Part shown: piece after piece, positions 1 through 11,082 of the stretch
Layout: every line of letters starts with the position of its first letter
Numbering within the stretch: the first letter of the stretch is position 1
DNA from: Cytidiella melzeri
Taxonomy: Eukaryota > Basidiomycota > Agaricomycetes > Polyporales > Irpicaceae
Assembly: GCA_022592445.1 (NCBI GenBank)
Contig: JABYQR010000006.1
Coordinates: 248,001 to 312,000, forward strand
Direction: 5' to 3'
Length of the DNA: 64,000 bases
Position numbers and translations under genes: made by a program
The notes under the pieces: model-generated
Database searches by the model: none
Seen by the model: the letters and a program-made list of their open reading frames with translations, nothing else
Told to the model about the DNA's origin: nothing

Positions 1-54
1 GAACACACCGGTGGCGATGGCGGTAAACAACACGAGAGAGGTGGAGAAACGCAT
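1..54 (-). CDS. N-terminus of a secreted or membrane protein (partial)
   Basis: An ATG on the minus strand at 54-52 opens a frame that runs off the left edge of the window. The 18 visible residues (MRFSTSLVLFTAIATGVF) have a short basic start followed by a hydrophobic stretch, the usual shape of a secretory signal peptide. No mature sequence is visible, so the function cannot be named. The assignment rests only on this signal-like start and the open frame to the edge. Confidence 0.45.
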   Translation of the reverse strand, partial: MRFSTSLVLFTAIATGVF

Positions 55-812
55 GACAAGCAACAATACAGGATGCAGAATAGCAATTTGGAGAGATAGT
101 CAAGACAGCTGAACAATGGGTTTGAGTAAGGTGACCCAGGGTGAGCAAACTGCGAATGACGATGTACTCACCGACCTGCGCTTGAAAAATCGGGAGCTAG
201 GGGGGGTGGAGACCTGAGGACTACTACTACGACGTTGGGGGCTAGGGATTTTTATACAGCAACTAACATGTTTCACTGACATGGAGATTCGGTTGTCAAC
301 GACATAGCATACTACACTAAGGGCTGCCGCGCGGCGTTGCATAAAGTGATACACAATACACAGCCTCCAGCACCGATGCCCCTGAGGTATGAGTGTAAGG
401 CAGAGATGATACTCCAGCGCGAGTTGACTGATTATCGATATCACGGCTGCGTCGTCATGTCGTCTAACTTCCTTGTCGACGCATGGATAATGAGAGCAAC
501 TCTCCGGTATAAAACATATGACATAGATGATATATTCTAACTTTCCAGATTATCGCTGTTCCAGTGAAAGGCAGTGCAACGAACGACCAGACTAACCTAG
601 CCAAGCGGAGTTCGGAGCCAAAGTCAATGGCGGTAATAAAATAAGAGCGCAGTTACAAACAAGAAAGCAAGCAGCAAAGACAACCGTGGACGGGAAAGAG
701 AAAAGACTAGAGGGACTGAATGAGTGATGAGAATGGTGTGACTGAAGACAGGAAAGACCCTGTCGCCTAACGACAGTCTGGCAGGAGGAGGGGGTTTGTA
801 TTCATAGCTTGC
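55..812. other. Intergenic region
   Basis: No convincing coding exon on either strand. It holds the upstream region of the gene at the left edge and the 3' flank of the first ras gene. Short open frames here lack family motifs or signal peptides. Confidence 0.5.
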
Positions 813-1839
813 TTAAGCTACAACACATGAACCACAGCAGCCGCCTGCGCCATCATCCATGCTGGCGTTGTTATACACTCCCGGGGCTCCAGGTGCGCCA
901 GATTGTTGGCCAGGGCGCCCGGTTTGTTGCTCCTATAACGCAAAAAGTTAAACAGGCGCTCGAAATGTTCACTGTTCAAAAAGTGACGTACCTTGTTGTA
1001 CTTCCTGATTTCCCGCACGAGGTTGGTGAATGCCTCATCGACATTGATGCGCTGCTTAGCAGACGTCTCAATGAATTTACAGCCGAAGTGCTTCGCCAGG
1101 TCACGGCCCTCTGTGTGAACGGTCAATATGGAGTGCGGTACGGAAGACAGAAGCTAGAACTAACCATTCATGCCCACTTGACGCTCAAACTCGAGATCGC
1201 ACTTGTTAGCAACAATGATGACAGGGAACTGATCCATGTCCTTGACCCGAAGAATCTGCTGGTAGAAAGTGCTGATTTCCTCGAAAGACGTGCGGGAGGT
1301 GATGGAGTAGACGAGCAGGAAACCCTCGCCAGTGCGCATATATTGCTCTCGCATAGCACTATCGAGCGGAAAAACAAGTTTAGAGATGCGCGAAGCACGT
1401 AAAATAACCTTACCCGTATTCCTCCTGGCCAGCTGTATCCAAGACGTCGAGGAGAGCGACGTCTTCGTCGACGACACACTGTTTACGGTACGAGTCTGGG
1501 AAAGCGAACAAGAGTCAGTCAAGGTGACAAGCACGGGGCGTAGGAGTAGCGAGGTATCGCGTGTCAACGGTGACACACAACCTGGGTTATTGAGAACTCA
1601 CCTTCGATAGTTGGGTCATACTCGTCCACGAAGTGACTCTGAATGAACTGAATTGTCAAGCAAGACTTCCCAACACCTATTGTTAACGACGCTGAGTCTT
1701 TTCATCACGCCCACAGATGCCAAGTTACTGACCACCGCCTCCCACGACCACAAGCTTGTATTCTCTCAAGAACTGTGCCTATGTCACGACTGTCAATTGA
1801 TACGTGTAACCTCAAGGCAAGGGGACGTACCCTAGACAT
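813..1839 (-). CDS. ras: Ras GTPase, copy A (CAAX CVVA)
   Basis: Small GTPase that cycles between GDP and GTP at the plasma membrane and signals to cAMP and MAPK pathways in fungi. Seven exons can be read on the minus strand: 1839-1831, 1778-1733, 1676-1602, 1495-1414, 1358-1165, 1110-992 and 932-813. They sum to 645 nt (214 aa plus stop). The protein starts [20 protein letters not shown] and has the P-loop GGGGVGKS, switch I YDPTIED, switch [18 protein letters not shown], and the ETSAK box. The C-terminus is hypervariable, rich in G, Q and P, and ends CCGSCVVA. That is a CAAX prenylation site preceded by a Cys pair likely to be palmitoylated. The first coding exon has only nine bases. A second ras gene lies 0.9 kb upstream in the same orientation. 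Family assignment is secure; orthology to yeast Ras1 or Ras2 is not implied. Confidence 0.96.
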
Positions 1840-2776
1840 GCCGAATGTGCGAGTAGTGCTCTGGAACTGAAGTGAAAGCTGGCGAGAGACGGTTCCAGGA
1901 GGAGGAAGATGACAGTCTCGGGGGGAGATGCAAGCACACTTAGCTGTTCCTTGATACTTGTTCTAACAGTGATGGAAACGCAAACACACGTAAACATCCG
2001 AAACGCTCGTTAGCGCTAGGTTAGCGCCGGCATTACGCGCGCCACCACCGAGACCAGCTGCTTAGTACTCTGCACTGCCAGTACTGTAGTTCCTCAATAA
2101 ATTGTGACAACACTGACAAGGTAGCGCAGATGTAATTCCACCAAGAAAGCTAGTTATTGTACATCTCCGTGCTGGTGATGCACGTCAAACACCTTTTACC
2201 AGCTGGTTATGGCAATGAATATGGTGCGCTGTGTCGTGACCGCGACTCCTGCAATGCAAATGTAGCTTATGACGACCTCGCCATGTTCTGCACAGCAGGA
2301 GATTACATGGGTTTGGCGCAGTTGGCCTAAGTACTATGTTTACCCGGGCCCTGTCAATGTACCCAGTAGTTCGTTGTTGCGAACAGTACTGAGTACTCGT
2401 CCATAGACCTCGCTTTACATATTTTTTCAGGACCTGAAATCCAAGTACTCACATCCCAGAGATGCGGAATCCAACAGCAACAGATATCCACTACCCAGCT
2501 AAGCCTCGCTCATTCGAATCTTCGCCACACTTACTATATATACAGTGCATCAACCTGATACACGTGAAGCATTTTGAAATCTTATCCAGGAGCAAATATA
2601 AATACATACATTGGGGCCGACGTCAATACTCGTACATACGTGGACAAGTATGATCAGCAGCTCGAATTACACCGTCTCGAAACAGACCAATCTCCGAACC
2701 CAACCTCCAAGTTAACCGCAGAAGTAGACATGCGAAATGCAATCTCGCAAAGTGGAATGTAGATGCGACTCCGAGT
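1840..2776. other. Intergenic region between the ras copies
   Basis: Contains the 5' region of ras copy A and the 3' flank of copy B. No coding exon or RNA gene recognised. Confidence 0.5.
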
Positions 2777-3796
2777 CTAAACTACGAGGCATCCCCCACA
2801 ACATCCATCGGAGTCTTCCCGATCCTCGTTGCGAATTCCTGATGCCCCTACACTCAGTTGCTGGCCTGGACGTCCGTGTTGATGGTTCTGCGCACGGCAG
2901 AAAAAATGAGTGCCTTTGCTGTGCTTCAGCACCCGCACACTGTCTTACCTTGTCATACCGCTTGATTTCCCGCACCACAGACGCGAACGCCTCGTCAATG
3001 TTAATGCGCTCCTTGGCAGATGTCTCGATGAACTTGCAGCCGAAATGTTTCGCCAGGTCGCGACCCTCTACATAACACCCATCAAGTCAATAAATCATTC
3101 TCGCGCTTCAACAGTCGAACAGATAAGCAGGCACTCACCGTTCATACCGACTTGTCGATCATACTCCAAGTCGCACTTGTTAGCGACGAGTACAGCAGGG
3201 AAATGGTCTAGGTCTTTGACACGGAGGATATGCTGGTACAGCCCAGTGATCTCCTCAAACGACTCGCGCTCGGTGATCGAGTAGACGAGCAGGAAGCCTT
3301 CGCCACTACGCATGTATTGCTCTCGCATCGCACTGTCATTCGGATACGGAAGAGAACATCCCGTAAGCACTGTGAGAAGGGCCGAGCCTGACGGTGGTTG
3401 TATCTCACGTGTATTCTTCCTGACCAGCCGTGTCCAAAATATCAAGCAACGCAACTTCATCGTCTATAACACACTGTTTGTGGTACGAATCTACATCGAT
3501 AGTGTCAGCGTCGAGGAAATTTGCGCTGCAAAGCGACGAAATGAGAGGACTCTCACCTTCGATAGTTGGGTCATAATCGCCCACGAATTGACTTTGGATG
3601 AACTGGATAGTCAAGCACGACTTGCCAACAGCTGTCGGACAGAAGACGGTGAATCAACCTCTGTGTTCAGTTCCCAGTGTGGCAGGCATGTGGTATGCTG
3701 ACCTCCGCCTCCCACGACCACGAGCTTGTACTGTCGCATGAACCCTGCCTGCGCCGGTCGGATCCGTTGCTCTGCATATTCTCCTCCCTTTAACAT
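2777..3796 (-). CDS. ras: Ras GTPase, copy B (CAAX CLVV, altered P-loop)
   Basis: Second Ras-family GTPase, in tandem with copy A. Six exons: 3796-3703, 3631-3557, 3490-3409, 3332-3139, 3067-2949 and 2887-2777, summing to 675 nt (224 aa plus stop). Exons of 75, 82, 194 and 119 nt have exactly the same lengths as in copy A, so the copies share intron positions. Copy B lacks the tiny first exon and has a longer N-terminus, [10 protein letters not shown] onward. Switch [18 protein letters not shown] and ETSAK are intact, and the end CCGGCLVV is a CAAX box. Two differences stand out. The P-loop reads GGGAVGKS, placing Ala where canonical Ras has Gly13; this codon is split by an intron. Switch I begins [10 protein letters not shown] instead of [10 protein letters not shown]. 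An internal ATG at 3739 (MRQYK) is an alternative start. Confidence 0.95.
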
Positions 3797-4487
3797 TTTT
3801 TACTCTGTCTATAACGGAGCAGCTTTATGACAGTGAAGTGAGAAAAGTTGGGGGTATTAGGGTAAGGTCGAGTTCCCGCAGCTCGTCGGTGGACGGTAGT
3901 TATAGCTGATACCTCGACTTTGGGTAGTGAGAGCGTGGCAACCACGCTTTCAATGGTAGCCTGGCTGTTTTCATCATCAGCTGGGGCTTCTTTGTTCTCT
4001 GCACAACTGGAACATACCGGCGACTGGGTGCGATGAGCGGGGGGAGGGAAAATGAGTGTTGCTGAAAGGTCCCGATGGCGCAAAGCAGTGCTCTTAAAGA
4101 TGCCAACAGTGCTTTAGACTGACTTTGCCATTAAAACGTGGGATCCCAAGTAGAAGGAAGGCAAGTACACCGACATCTTTGCTGGCAGGTACTAATATCT
4201 GTCATTGGCTGTACCTTGACCACAGGCGCCGACTTGTACTGTACCCGTCACACAAGATAACAGTACAAGTCATCCAAAAGACAATATAATATGAGCAATA
4301 ATAATAAATCTGCAGTGCATCATGATCAACGTGAATGCGGAATGTCTGTGTTACAAGGACAAGTGCAAATAGTGCATGGCGCCACGCTATGGCATGCTCA
4401 TCACAGCCCTTCGTTGATCCTCATCGCAAGTGGACAGGCCCAAGTCAACACCAGCCACCCCGCCTTCATCCCACGTGAATAACTGCC
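3797..4487. other. Intergenic region
   Basis: Upstream of ras copy B and downstream of the GPCR gene. Frames of up to about 97 codons on the minus strand lack recognisable domains and are not called. Confidence 0.5.
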
Positions 4488-7052
4488 TCAGAATCGCCCA
4501 TACGTCGGCGTCTTTGACGGCACATCGCGACTTGCTGCTCCCCTCTTATCAAATTTAGACGCAGCAGCGGACTTCGGTATCCCCGGCAACGCCCTCATCG
4601 GACCAGCACTTGGCAAGCGAGCAGATGCAGGCCCGGCCGAACGCGTAGAGTTCGACGAAGCATCAGGACGCAACAACGAAGGGAAACGTTGCGGCGCAGG
4701 GATGCTCAAGTTGTCCATCGATCTCGACCGCCTTCGCAAAGCTTTGAGCAGTTCCCTCTGCTTTCCTTTACCCTTCACGTCTCCGACCTTTCCATTCTCA
4801 GAGGGTGCAAAGGTAGAAGTAGAAGCGGAGCGCACGCCACCATCGATGGTCGCAGCATTACCGACAAGACTCGCCAATGCCATTGAGCTCAACCCTCCGT
4901 CCTCCTCAGGATACTCAACAGTGCTCAGGCGAATCATCAGCTCCGACTTCAAACCCTTGGGCTTGAGCTTGTTGGGGCGTGGAATAGCTGCGGGGACAGG
5001 CGCAGTCATGTTGCTCTCTTCCACGTCCGAAGCACTAGGAGAAGCGGAAGAGTATCCGGGAGAACTTCCAAAGGCGAAGGTGGGCATAGCTGGCACTTCT
5101 TGGTCTTTCGAGGGCATGTACATGTTGATGAAGGAGTTGCGCCGCGATGAATATGTGCTGTCAGCTGAGGTGGGGTACTTGTTACCGCTGAGCGGAACGG
5201 GGATCATAGCAGAGGGCTGGGTAGGGGATGGCATCGGACGACCAACAATCGGCGTGCGGCCGTCGCGGCGAGGTGTTGGAAGAGAATACGTGTTTTCGGC
5301 AGGGACATTGACGGTGAGACGAGGGATAGGTTTCTCAGAAGCGTGGCTAGTGATCATCGCATTCAGCTTGGAGACCGAGCTGATTGGGCGACCAATGTCA
5401 GAGGCATACGGGTTGTCGGACCTGGCTTGTCTCAGCTGAGCGGCCGGGAGTAGCCCCCGTGTCGAGTCGCCGCTCATGACGCTGGTCGACGAAGTCTGAC
5501 GGCTATGCGCAGTTGAGATAGTATCCACAGACAGCTTAGAGGCAAGGTTACGAGGAGGAGGGAATGCGCGTGTGGGTGCGAGAATGGCTGCTACGGGAGG
5601 AGCGACGTCGACAGGGGAACTGGAGATGCCAACAAAGCTCTTTTCGCTGTCAGGCTTCTCCGAATTCTGGGAGCCTGTTCCGTCAAAGGCAGGGCCCATG
5701 ATACGGATGGTGTTGTAGAAGATTAGAACGTTTGCAAGACCTGCGCAAAGATTTGGTGTTACATTCTAAAAGACGACGGGTGCAGATGACATACCTAGCA
5801 TGGCGGATGCGCAAGCGGTGATGATCCTCAGAACCTCTGAGACTTTGAAACCTGATGCGTGCAGAAGGCACGTTATCAGGTGCGGGAACATCAGCGCAAC
5901 GTACGCTGTTCAGAGTGAAAGTGCGATTAGGCTTATTATCCAGGGTAGGCGCCAGAAGAATGTGCTTACCAACTGGATACCAGAGCATGCTGCGGGCGAT
6001 AGCAGCAATGAACTTGGGATACTCGTGGCTATCGTGCATGGTGCTCCTACGGGATTCATAATCGAGATTCAGCCTGATACCACTGCCAATACCGATGGTT
6101 CCGCGCAGAATGAGGAAGACCAGAGCATAGAAGATAGCTGCGACGAGTGATGCAACGAAGATCTGGCGCATACGTACATGTGAGTGAAAGCTGTTGGTAG
6201 CAAACCATCCAGAACTCACAGGAATAAGGTGGATAAACGTTTTGAACAACGGATACTCGGGAGAGATACCACAGGTGAGACCATCTATGGCGTAGAACGG
6301 ACCAAGCGTCGTCTGAGTGTGTATAGGGAAGACGGCTGTAATGTTATAGCATTGGTCAGAACGAGATTTGACGCGTTAGAAGACAATCCATACCTAGGAT
6401 AATAGCAATCGCCCAACCACCAAGAACAAAGATGAGGATTGACCACAGCGGCAGACGGAACTTGAGTACGAGAGAGGTGAACGAGTGCACGGCAATGGCA
6501 CCGGTAAAGTAAGCCGTCGCGACATCCGCTATCTGGCTCAGGGTAGCTACAAAACGTTGTAGTAAGGAAATAATTTGGCACCGTACACAGAGCACCCCTT
6601 ACCTTGCGACGAGCATAGTGCACCTGTGGAGGACGACCCGCCCATTCAATATAGCGCGACGATGGGATAATTGGGAAGCAGGACGTACCACTCGTTACTC
6701 CCCCCTGAGACACCCAAGTCGCGTTCACGATGAACGAGATGCTGCTGAGCAGGTTGCTGAATAGCAAGCTCGCCATGTATGCACCGAGCTGAGAATGAAA
6801 AATGGCACGTTCGCGCTTGATAGTCTGCAGGCTGCCTTTTCCGAGGAGTTGGTTCACAGCGACAACGACAACACGAAGCCAGACGAAGTCGATGGCGATG
6901 AAAGATAGCACCGCAAAAGTGACCACGGCCTACAATCCGCGCATTATTCAGTGTCGTTAGCTCAGGCTTCGTGACGAGGACTGTTGCAGAGCACTCACGG
7001 CCAATGCAGCACCCTGACCACCCTGGAAAGCAGTGAAAACTTGGGAAGACAT
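4488..7052 (-). CDS. cAMP-receptor/Git3-like fungal GPCR with long C-terminal tail
   Basis: Predicted seven-transmembrane G-protein-coupled receptor of the plasma membrane. The start is MSSQVFTAFQGGQG at 7052, followed by several short introns. Helix 1 lies around ALAAVVTFAVLSFIAIDFVW and helix 2 around YMASLLFSNLLSSISFIV. The extracellular loop and helix 3 contain GGVTSGALCSSQATL followed by DVATAYFTGAIAVHSF. Helix 4 is SILIFVLGGWAIAIILG and helix 5 IFVASLVAAIFYALVFLIL; helices 6 and 7 lie just before 5700. The GGVT..G.LC..Q and DV.TA patterns are what I associate with the fungal cAMP-receptor-like class. The last roughly 400 residues (4488-5699) form a Ser/Pro/Thr-rich, low-complexity cytoplasmic tail ending PSKTPTYGRF, probably for phosphorylation and desensitisation. 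The ligand cannot be inferred. The joins around 6595-6650 and 5850-5900 are by eye. Confidence 0.85.
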
Positions 7053-7676
7053 CGTGATAAAGGAACGAAAAGAAGGGGTGGTTTATCAAGTCAATGATAC
7101 TGAAAGTAAAAGCCTCCTGGGTGTGACTGTTCCGGACAGACTAGGCTTAGCAGATTAATGCTCGACCTGCGCCTGAGTCGTTGAAAATAAATTGAGCAAC
7201 GTCTGAACCGAAAAGCAGACGACGAAGGATCCGGTCCCAGAGCAACGAAAGAAAAAGGGAGAGAAGAAGAAGGAAGGAGAAGACGGAGGACCAGGAAAGA
7301 GGAACTAGGCAGTCGACACGGTCAAGATGTAAGTTTCACGGGGAGGCTATGCTATTGGGGCATCACTGATGTCGTGTGTCAGAGAGAGATTTGTGTTGCC
7401 GAGCTGCTGGCGGCATAGTTGGCAGTTGAAACAACGCTTGGCTGCGCTGGCCATTTGCCTGTCGTTGTTGAGCGGGGCGCAGCAGACTCTGCATCGTGTT
7501 TAACCTGGGCGACGAGCCTTGTATCACTTGGTGTAACTCTCGCTCAAGCGCTCAAGTATTGCTCGGGCGTCTAGCAAAGCACGAAACACCCACGTGGAAT
7601 CCAAGCTATGTAAATGACGCTCGTGTCGAACGGTCTCTGATCTATTACAGTGCACGCACGACACCCTACTGCAACA
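7053..7676. promoter_or_regulatory. GPCR upstream region with a pyrimidine-rich tract on its sense strand
   Basis: About 620 nt between the GPCR start and the 3' end of the polymerase eta gene. At about 7240-7310 the plus strand is almost all purine (GAAGAAGAAGGAAGGAGAAG and neighbours). On the sense strand of the GPCR gene this is a CT-rich tract of the sort common in fungal promoters and 5' leaders. No coding exon recognised. Confidence 0.4.
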
Positions 7677-10504
7677 CTACTTTTGCACAAAGAACTTTGC
7701 AATGCTGCTTTTTATCTCTGTCACCTTCCCAGTCGGTTTGCCCTCTGCTTGCTTCCTCTTCTTGTTCGCAGCACCCTTGCCAGAGGTCCCACTCGTTCTC
7801 GAACTCAAGTCACCGAGCTTGAACCTCCCGGTGTTCCCACCGCCCTCGTTCTGCAGGTCCTGAGCAAAATGATAGTCGTCGTGCTCCCTTTGCAATTTCT
7901 TCAGTGCTTCTCTGAAAGCATCTTCCACTTCGTCTGAACATTCCTCGCCAGCAGCGACGATATCGTTGTCAACGTTCCCATAGCTGTCGCCGCTTCGATT
8001 ACGCTGAGAAGGAGATGGTAGAGAGACGCGATGTCCACAGCGGCTGCACGTATATGCAAATCGATCCTGCCCACTGATAGTTGCTGTGTTAGCTTGGTCG
8101 GCGGCAGTCGCACCTTCTACATCATCGCCTCGCTGTCGACTTGGGCCCGCACCATCATCCGAATTTGTCCTCCTTCGCTTCACCACAGGCATTCCGCCTT
8201 TTTCAGCATTGCCTTGGCGACCCGCCGCAGCTGTGCTCGCCACGACTGTCTCCTTTCCAAGGAAGAAACCTTCAATCATCCGCTGCCCCGTCTCCATACT
8301 CTCGATCCCGGAGAAACTCAGCTGAACGTTCGTCACCTTCAGAGGACTTTTCCTGGTTGCGTCTGTTCCCATCAACTCTTTCCACAGCTTGTCACCAGCG
8401 TGCGCGATGCCGTCTACCGTGATATCGCGCACAAAGGGAAATGGTGCTTGCTTAGAGCGGGAAGAGTCATAACCTGTGTCGTTTCGTGTGAGCAGGGGAT
8501 CAAAAGCGTAGATAAAGGAGACGGACCTTGACGAACGTGTAGAACAATCGACTTGGGCCACAACGCAGGTATGGACTCCCGGGCCTCGCGTAGACGCAAC
8601 GCCAGTTCAGCAGCGAGCACGCGGATCCAGTGATGGCCCTCTGATGCCTTGACAATCGGACGAGGGAGGTTCTTTGACGCAAGCATGCTCTTTGTTATCG
8701 GTGGCCTTTCCTTAACTGATCGAGCTTATTGAGTAAGAGAAGGAAAGGAGATAAAGTAGTTACTCGCCTTCCGTACGGTCGATTCCTCTATACCTCTCAT
8801 ATATCAATTTCTTCGGCGATGATCAATACAATGCAGCTGACCTCAAAATCTCCCAGATCCATATAGACTCCTCGCCGAATTTCCTCTGCATCTCGTCTAC
8901 ACGATGCCGTCAGTATGTCCGTGGATATGCTTCAAAGTTCCGAGACGTACCAAGGCTTACGGGACTGGAGAAAGGGAGAAAATTCAATAAGCAGACAATA
9001 GTGATGAGATGGTAGTCTTACAGTAGGTCACTAACGAGCGAAACATCGTATTCTTCTGCGAGTGCAACGCCGAGTTTACCGCCGAGGAAACGAATCTGAA
9101 CGAAGTTCAAGCGCGAGTGAGCCACGACATACGGTGGTAAGCTGGATGATGTAACCCACCTTTTGAAATGGCATCGGTTTCAAGTAATTCGGAATAGCCG
9201 CATCACGGAGAATACTCTAGAGAGAATACAGTAACGTTTAATGCCAAGTTCCATGTTTGCCAACATGAGAATGTATCTTACCTGTCCGTTAGGTTTGCGG
9301 TATGACGCCGTAAGCTATTGTGGTCACCGTGAGTACCAGGCTAGAGTAACTGTAGATAGCGGATGTACCTTTGCTAAGAATTTGTTTCTGGCAATACCCT
9401 ACCTCCCGCACGACACCAGGAGTCAGCTACTTGCCTCCTCTCGACATATGCAACATACCGCAGATGTCGTATATCCGAGCTTCATATGTATGTCACGCCG
9501 TATTTGACCCATGAACTCTGCTGCAATAGAAAGTGCGACGTCGTGCCATGTTGTCGCGCTATCGTCTTCTTCGACTACACCGTCTAGCTTGTTCTCTGCA
9601 TCTATCGCTTCCTCGCCATCCACACTCCCAGTACACGCCTCTTCGTCTTTAATTTCTCCTGTTTCGTTGTCATACTCCGTCTTTAATTTTGGTGGCGACG
9701 GATTAACGGGAATCACTGTTCCCAACTCATTCCAAGATATAGGAGGTGGAGGTGGCAGTGGGCTGTCCTTACCGTTCGGCGCGTCTGGGGGAACTGTGGC
9801 GAGGTAGGGATATCGTTGCAGCAGCTCCTCGCGTACTGGTTTTGTAAAATCAATGAATGCCTCATCTATTGAGGCTTTCTCTATCCGAGTAGACGGAGAT
9901 GAAATAATGTGCACAAAAAGTGGTTAACAGAACGAACCAATTTCACCCGTCGGTAAGCCTTCCTTGAACATGTGATAAACCTTCCAACTTTCGCGACGGT
10001 AGAAATCCAAAGACACCTGAAGACATATGCCCGACATGTCTAGTCAATAGACACGTAAAAACGCGTCAATACGATAGACGGGCGCGCCTTGTGTGTCAAC
10101 GTATCCGGATCGTCCCAATACCCCGGCTCAGCCTCCCCCTCCTTGTACGTCGCCACATGTACGACCTTCAAGTGTGGACACTGTTTCAGAGCGTCCTTCA
10201 CCTTGTTCATCCTACTAATCCCGAATTTCCTCGCAGGGTAGTTAACGGCAATTATGGAGTCCCATTGTAGGACTACAAGAGGGAGTGACGGGTCGATCCC
10301 CAGGCGAACTTGCTCACAGGCCGCGTAGAATGCGTCGCTATCACAAAGTGCAATGACACGAAAAGGGTCTTTGACACCGAGATTATGGGAATGGAGGTGT
10401 CGGTAGGTTATAACTTGGTTGAGGTCGGCGGCGTCGAAGTCATCGGAAGCAGTCGCCCTGTCTTTGCCTTTCCGGAGGGAGCTGGGTGGTTTGGACGAGG
10501 ACAT
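7677..10504 (-). CDS. rad30: DNA polymerase eta (Y-family translesion polymerase)
   Basis: Nuclear translesion polymerase that copies past UV photoproducts. The start MSSSKPPSSLRKGKDRATAS is at 10504; an open frame continues upstream but without family sequence. The palm opens with FRVIALCDSDAFYAACEQVR and continues with AVNYPARKFGISRMNKVKDA. The catalytic carboxylates lie in IEKASIDEAFIDFTKPVREE (about 9840-9890). Further exons encode FLGGKLGVALAEEYDVSLVS (about 9030-9110) and MLASKNLPRPIVKASEGHHW (8625-8684) of the little-finger/PAD region. The C-terminal exon carries a UBZ-type finger, YTCSRCGHRV then EHDDYHFAQDLQ, and ends EIKSSIAKFFVQK, which resembles a PCNA-interacting peptide. At least eight exons; small exons between 8690 and 9420 were not all resolved. 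Family is confident. Confidence 0.93.
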
Positions 10505-11082
10505 TGTACAAAACACGTTTTGAGGCGTTTGAGGATTATGGGGGAGGTGGATGTGGAATGAGCGACGTGGTAAAGGGCCAAAAAGGAGGCAATAGGCGTC
10601 TGATTGTGTCAGGCATCTATATCGGGGAAACACATGATCGAGATTGTGATCTGCGCAAGCAAAACGTCGGGAGGTTTGAAGGATTGCTTTATAAGCACCT
10701 CGAACAAATGTCCATGCTGAAATTTGTGGCCCCTCAATGTGAAGACTGAACTGCCAAGCTGCAGTGAAATGCAACTCGGCGCTGTGGTCCAGAAATGCAT
10801 TGAAGCCCGTTCGAGCATTGTAAGTAACGCAAAGCATAAGGGTTATCAGCCCAGGCGCCAGCTGTTGTTCTTACTGTTGAGCACGAATACTTACGAAGCG
10901 TCTGTAGAGTTACTTATGTGTCGGGGTACTAATCGGAAGTGTCAAATACTACGGTGCTTATTGGCCGACTGATGATAGATTAGATTACCTCGGTTGGTCT
11001 GTTCCCACGGGCGTGACATCATCGACACTCTCCGAGGTCGCCAACTCGACTCACGGCTCTTCACACAGACCACAAGTCTGCG
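10505..11082. promoter_or_regulatory. Divergent intergenic region, polymerase eta / AIF-like gene
   Basis: About 580 nt between two divergently read genes, so it should contain both promoters. I see no clear TATA box. An open frame continues upstream of the polymerase start on the minus strand but carries no family motif and is treated as 5' leader. Confidence 0.4.

Noticed and set aside
3790..4106. Overlapping minus-strand frames of 68-97 codons upstream of ras copy B
   Set aside because: No motif, no signal peptide and no splice partner; composition looks like a promoter or leader.
4702..5439. 245-codon plus-strand frame opposite the GPCR tail
   Set aside because: It mirrors the Ser/Pro-rich tail on the minus strand, which joins the 7TM exons; a shadow frame.
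7380..7560. Possible small zinc-ribbon-like peptide on the minus strand (RCFNCQLCRQQLGN)
   Set aside because: Only one CxxC pair and no stop-to-start structure or splice context; probably chance.
10505..10837. In-frame upstream extension of the polymerase eta gene
   Set aside because: No family sequence before MSSSKPPSS; more likely 5' leader.
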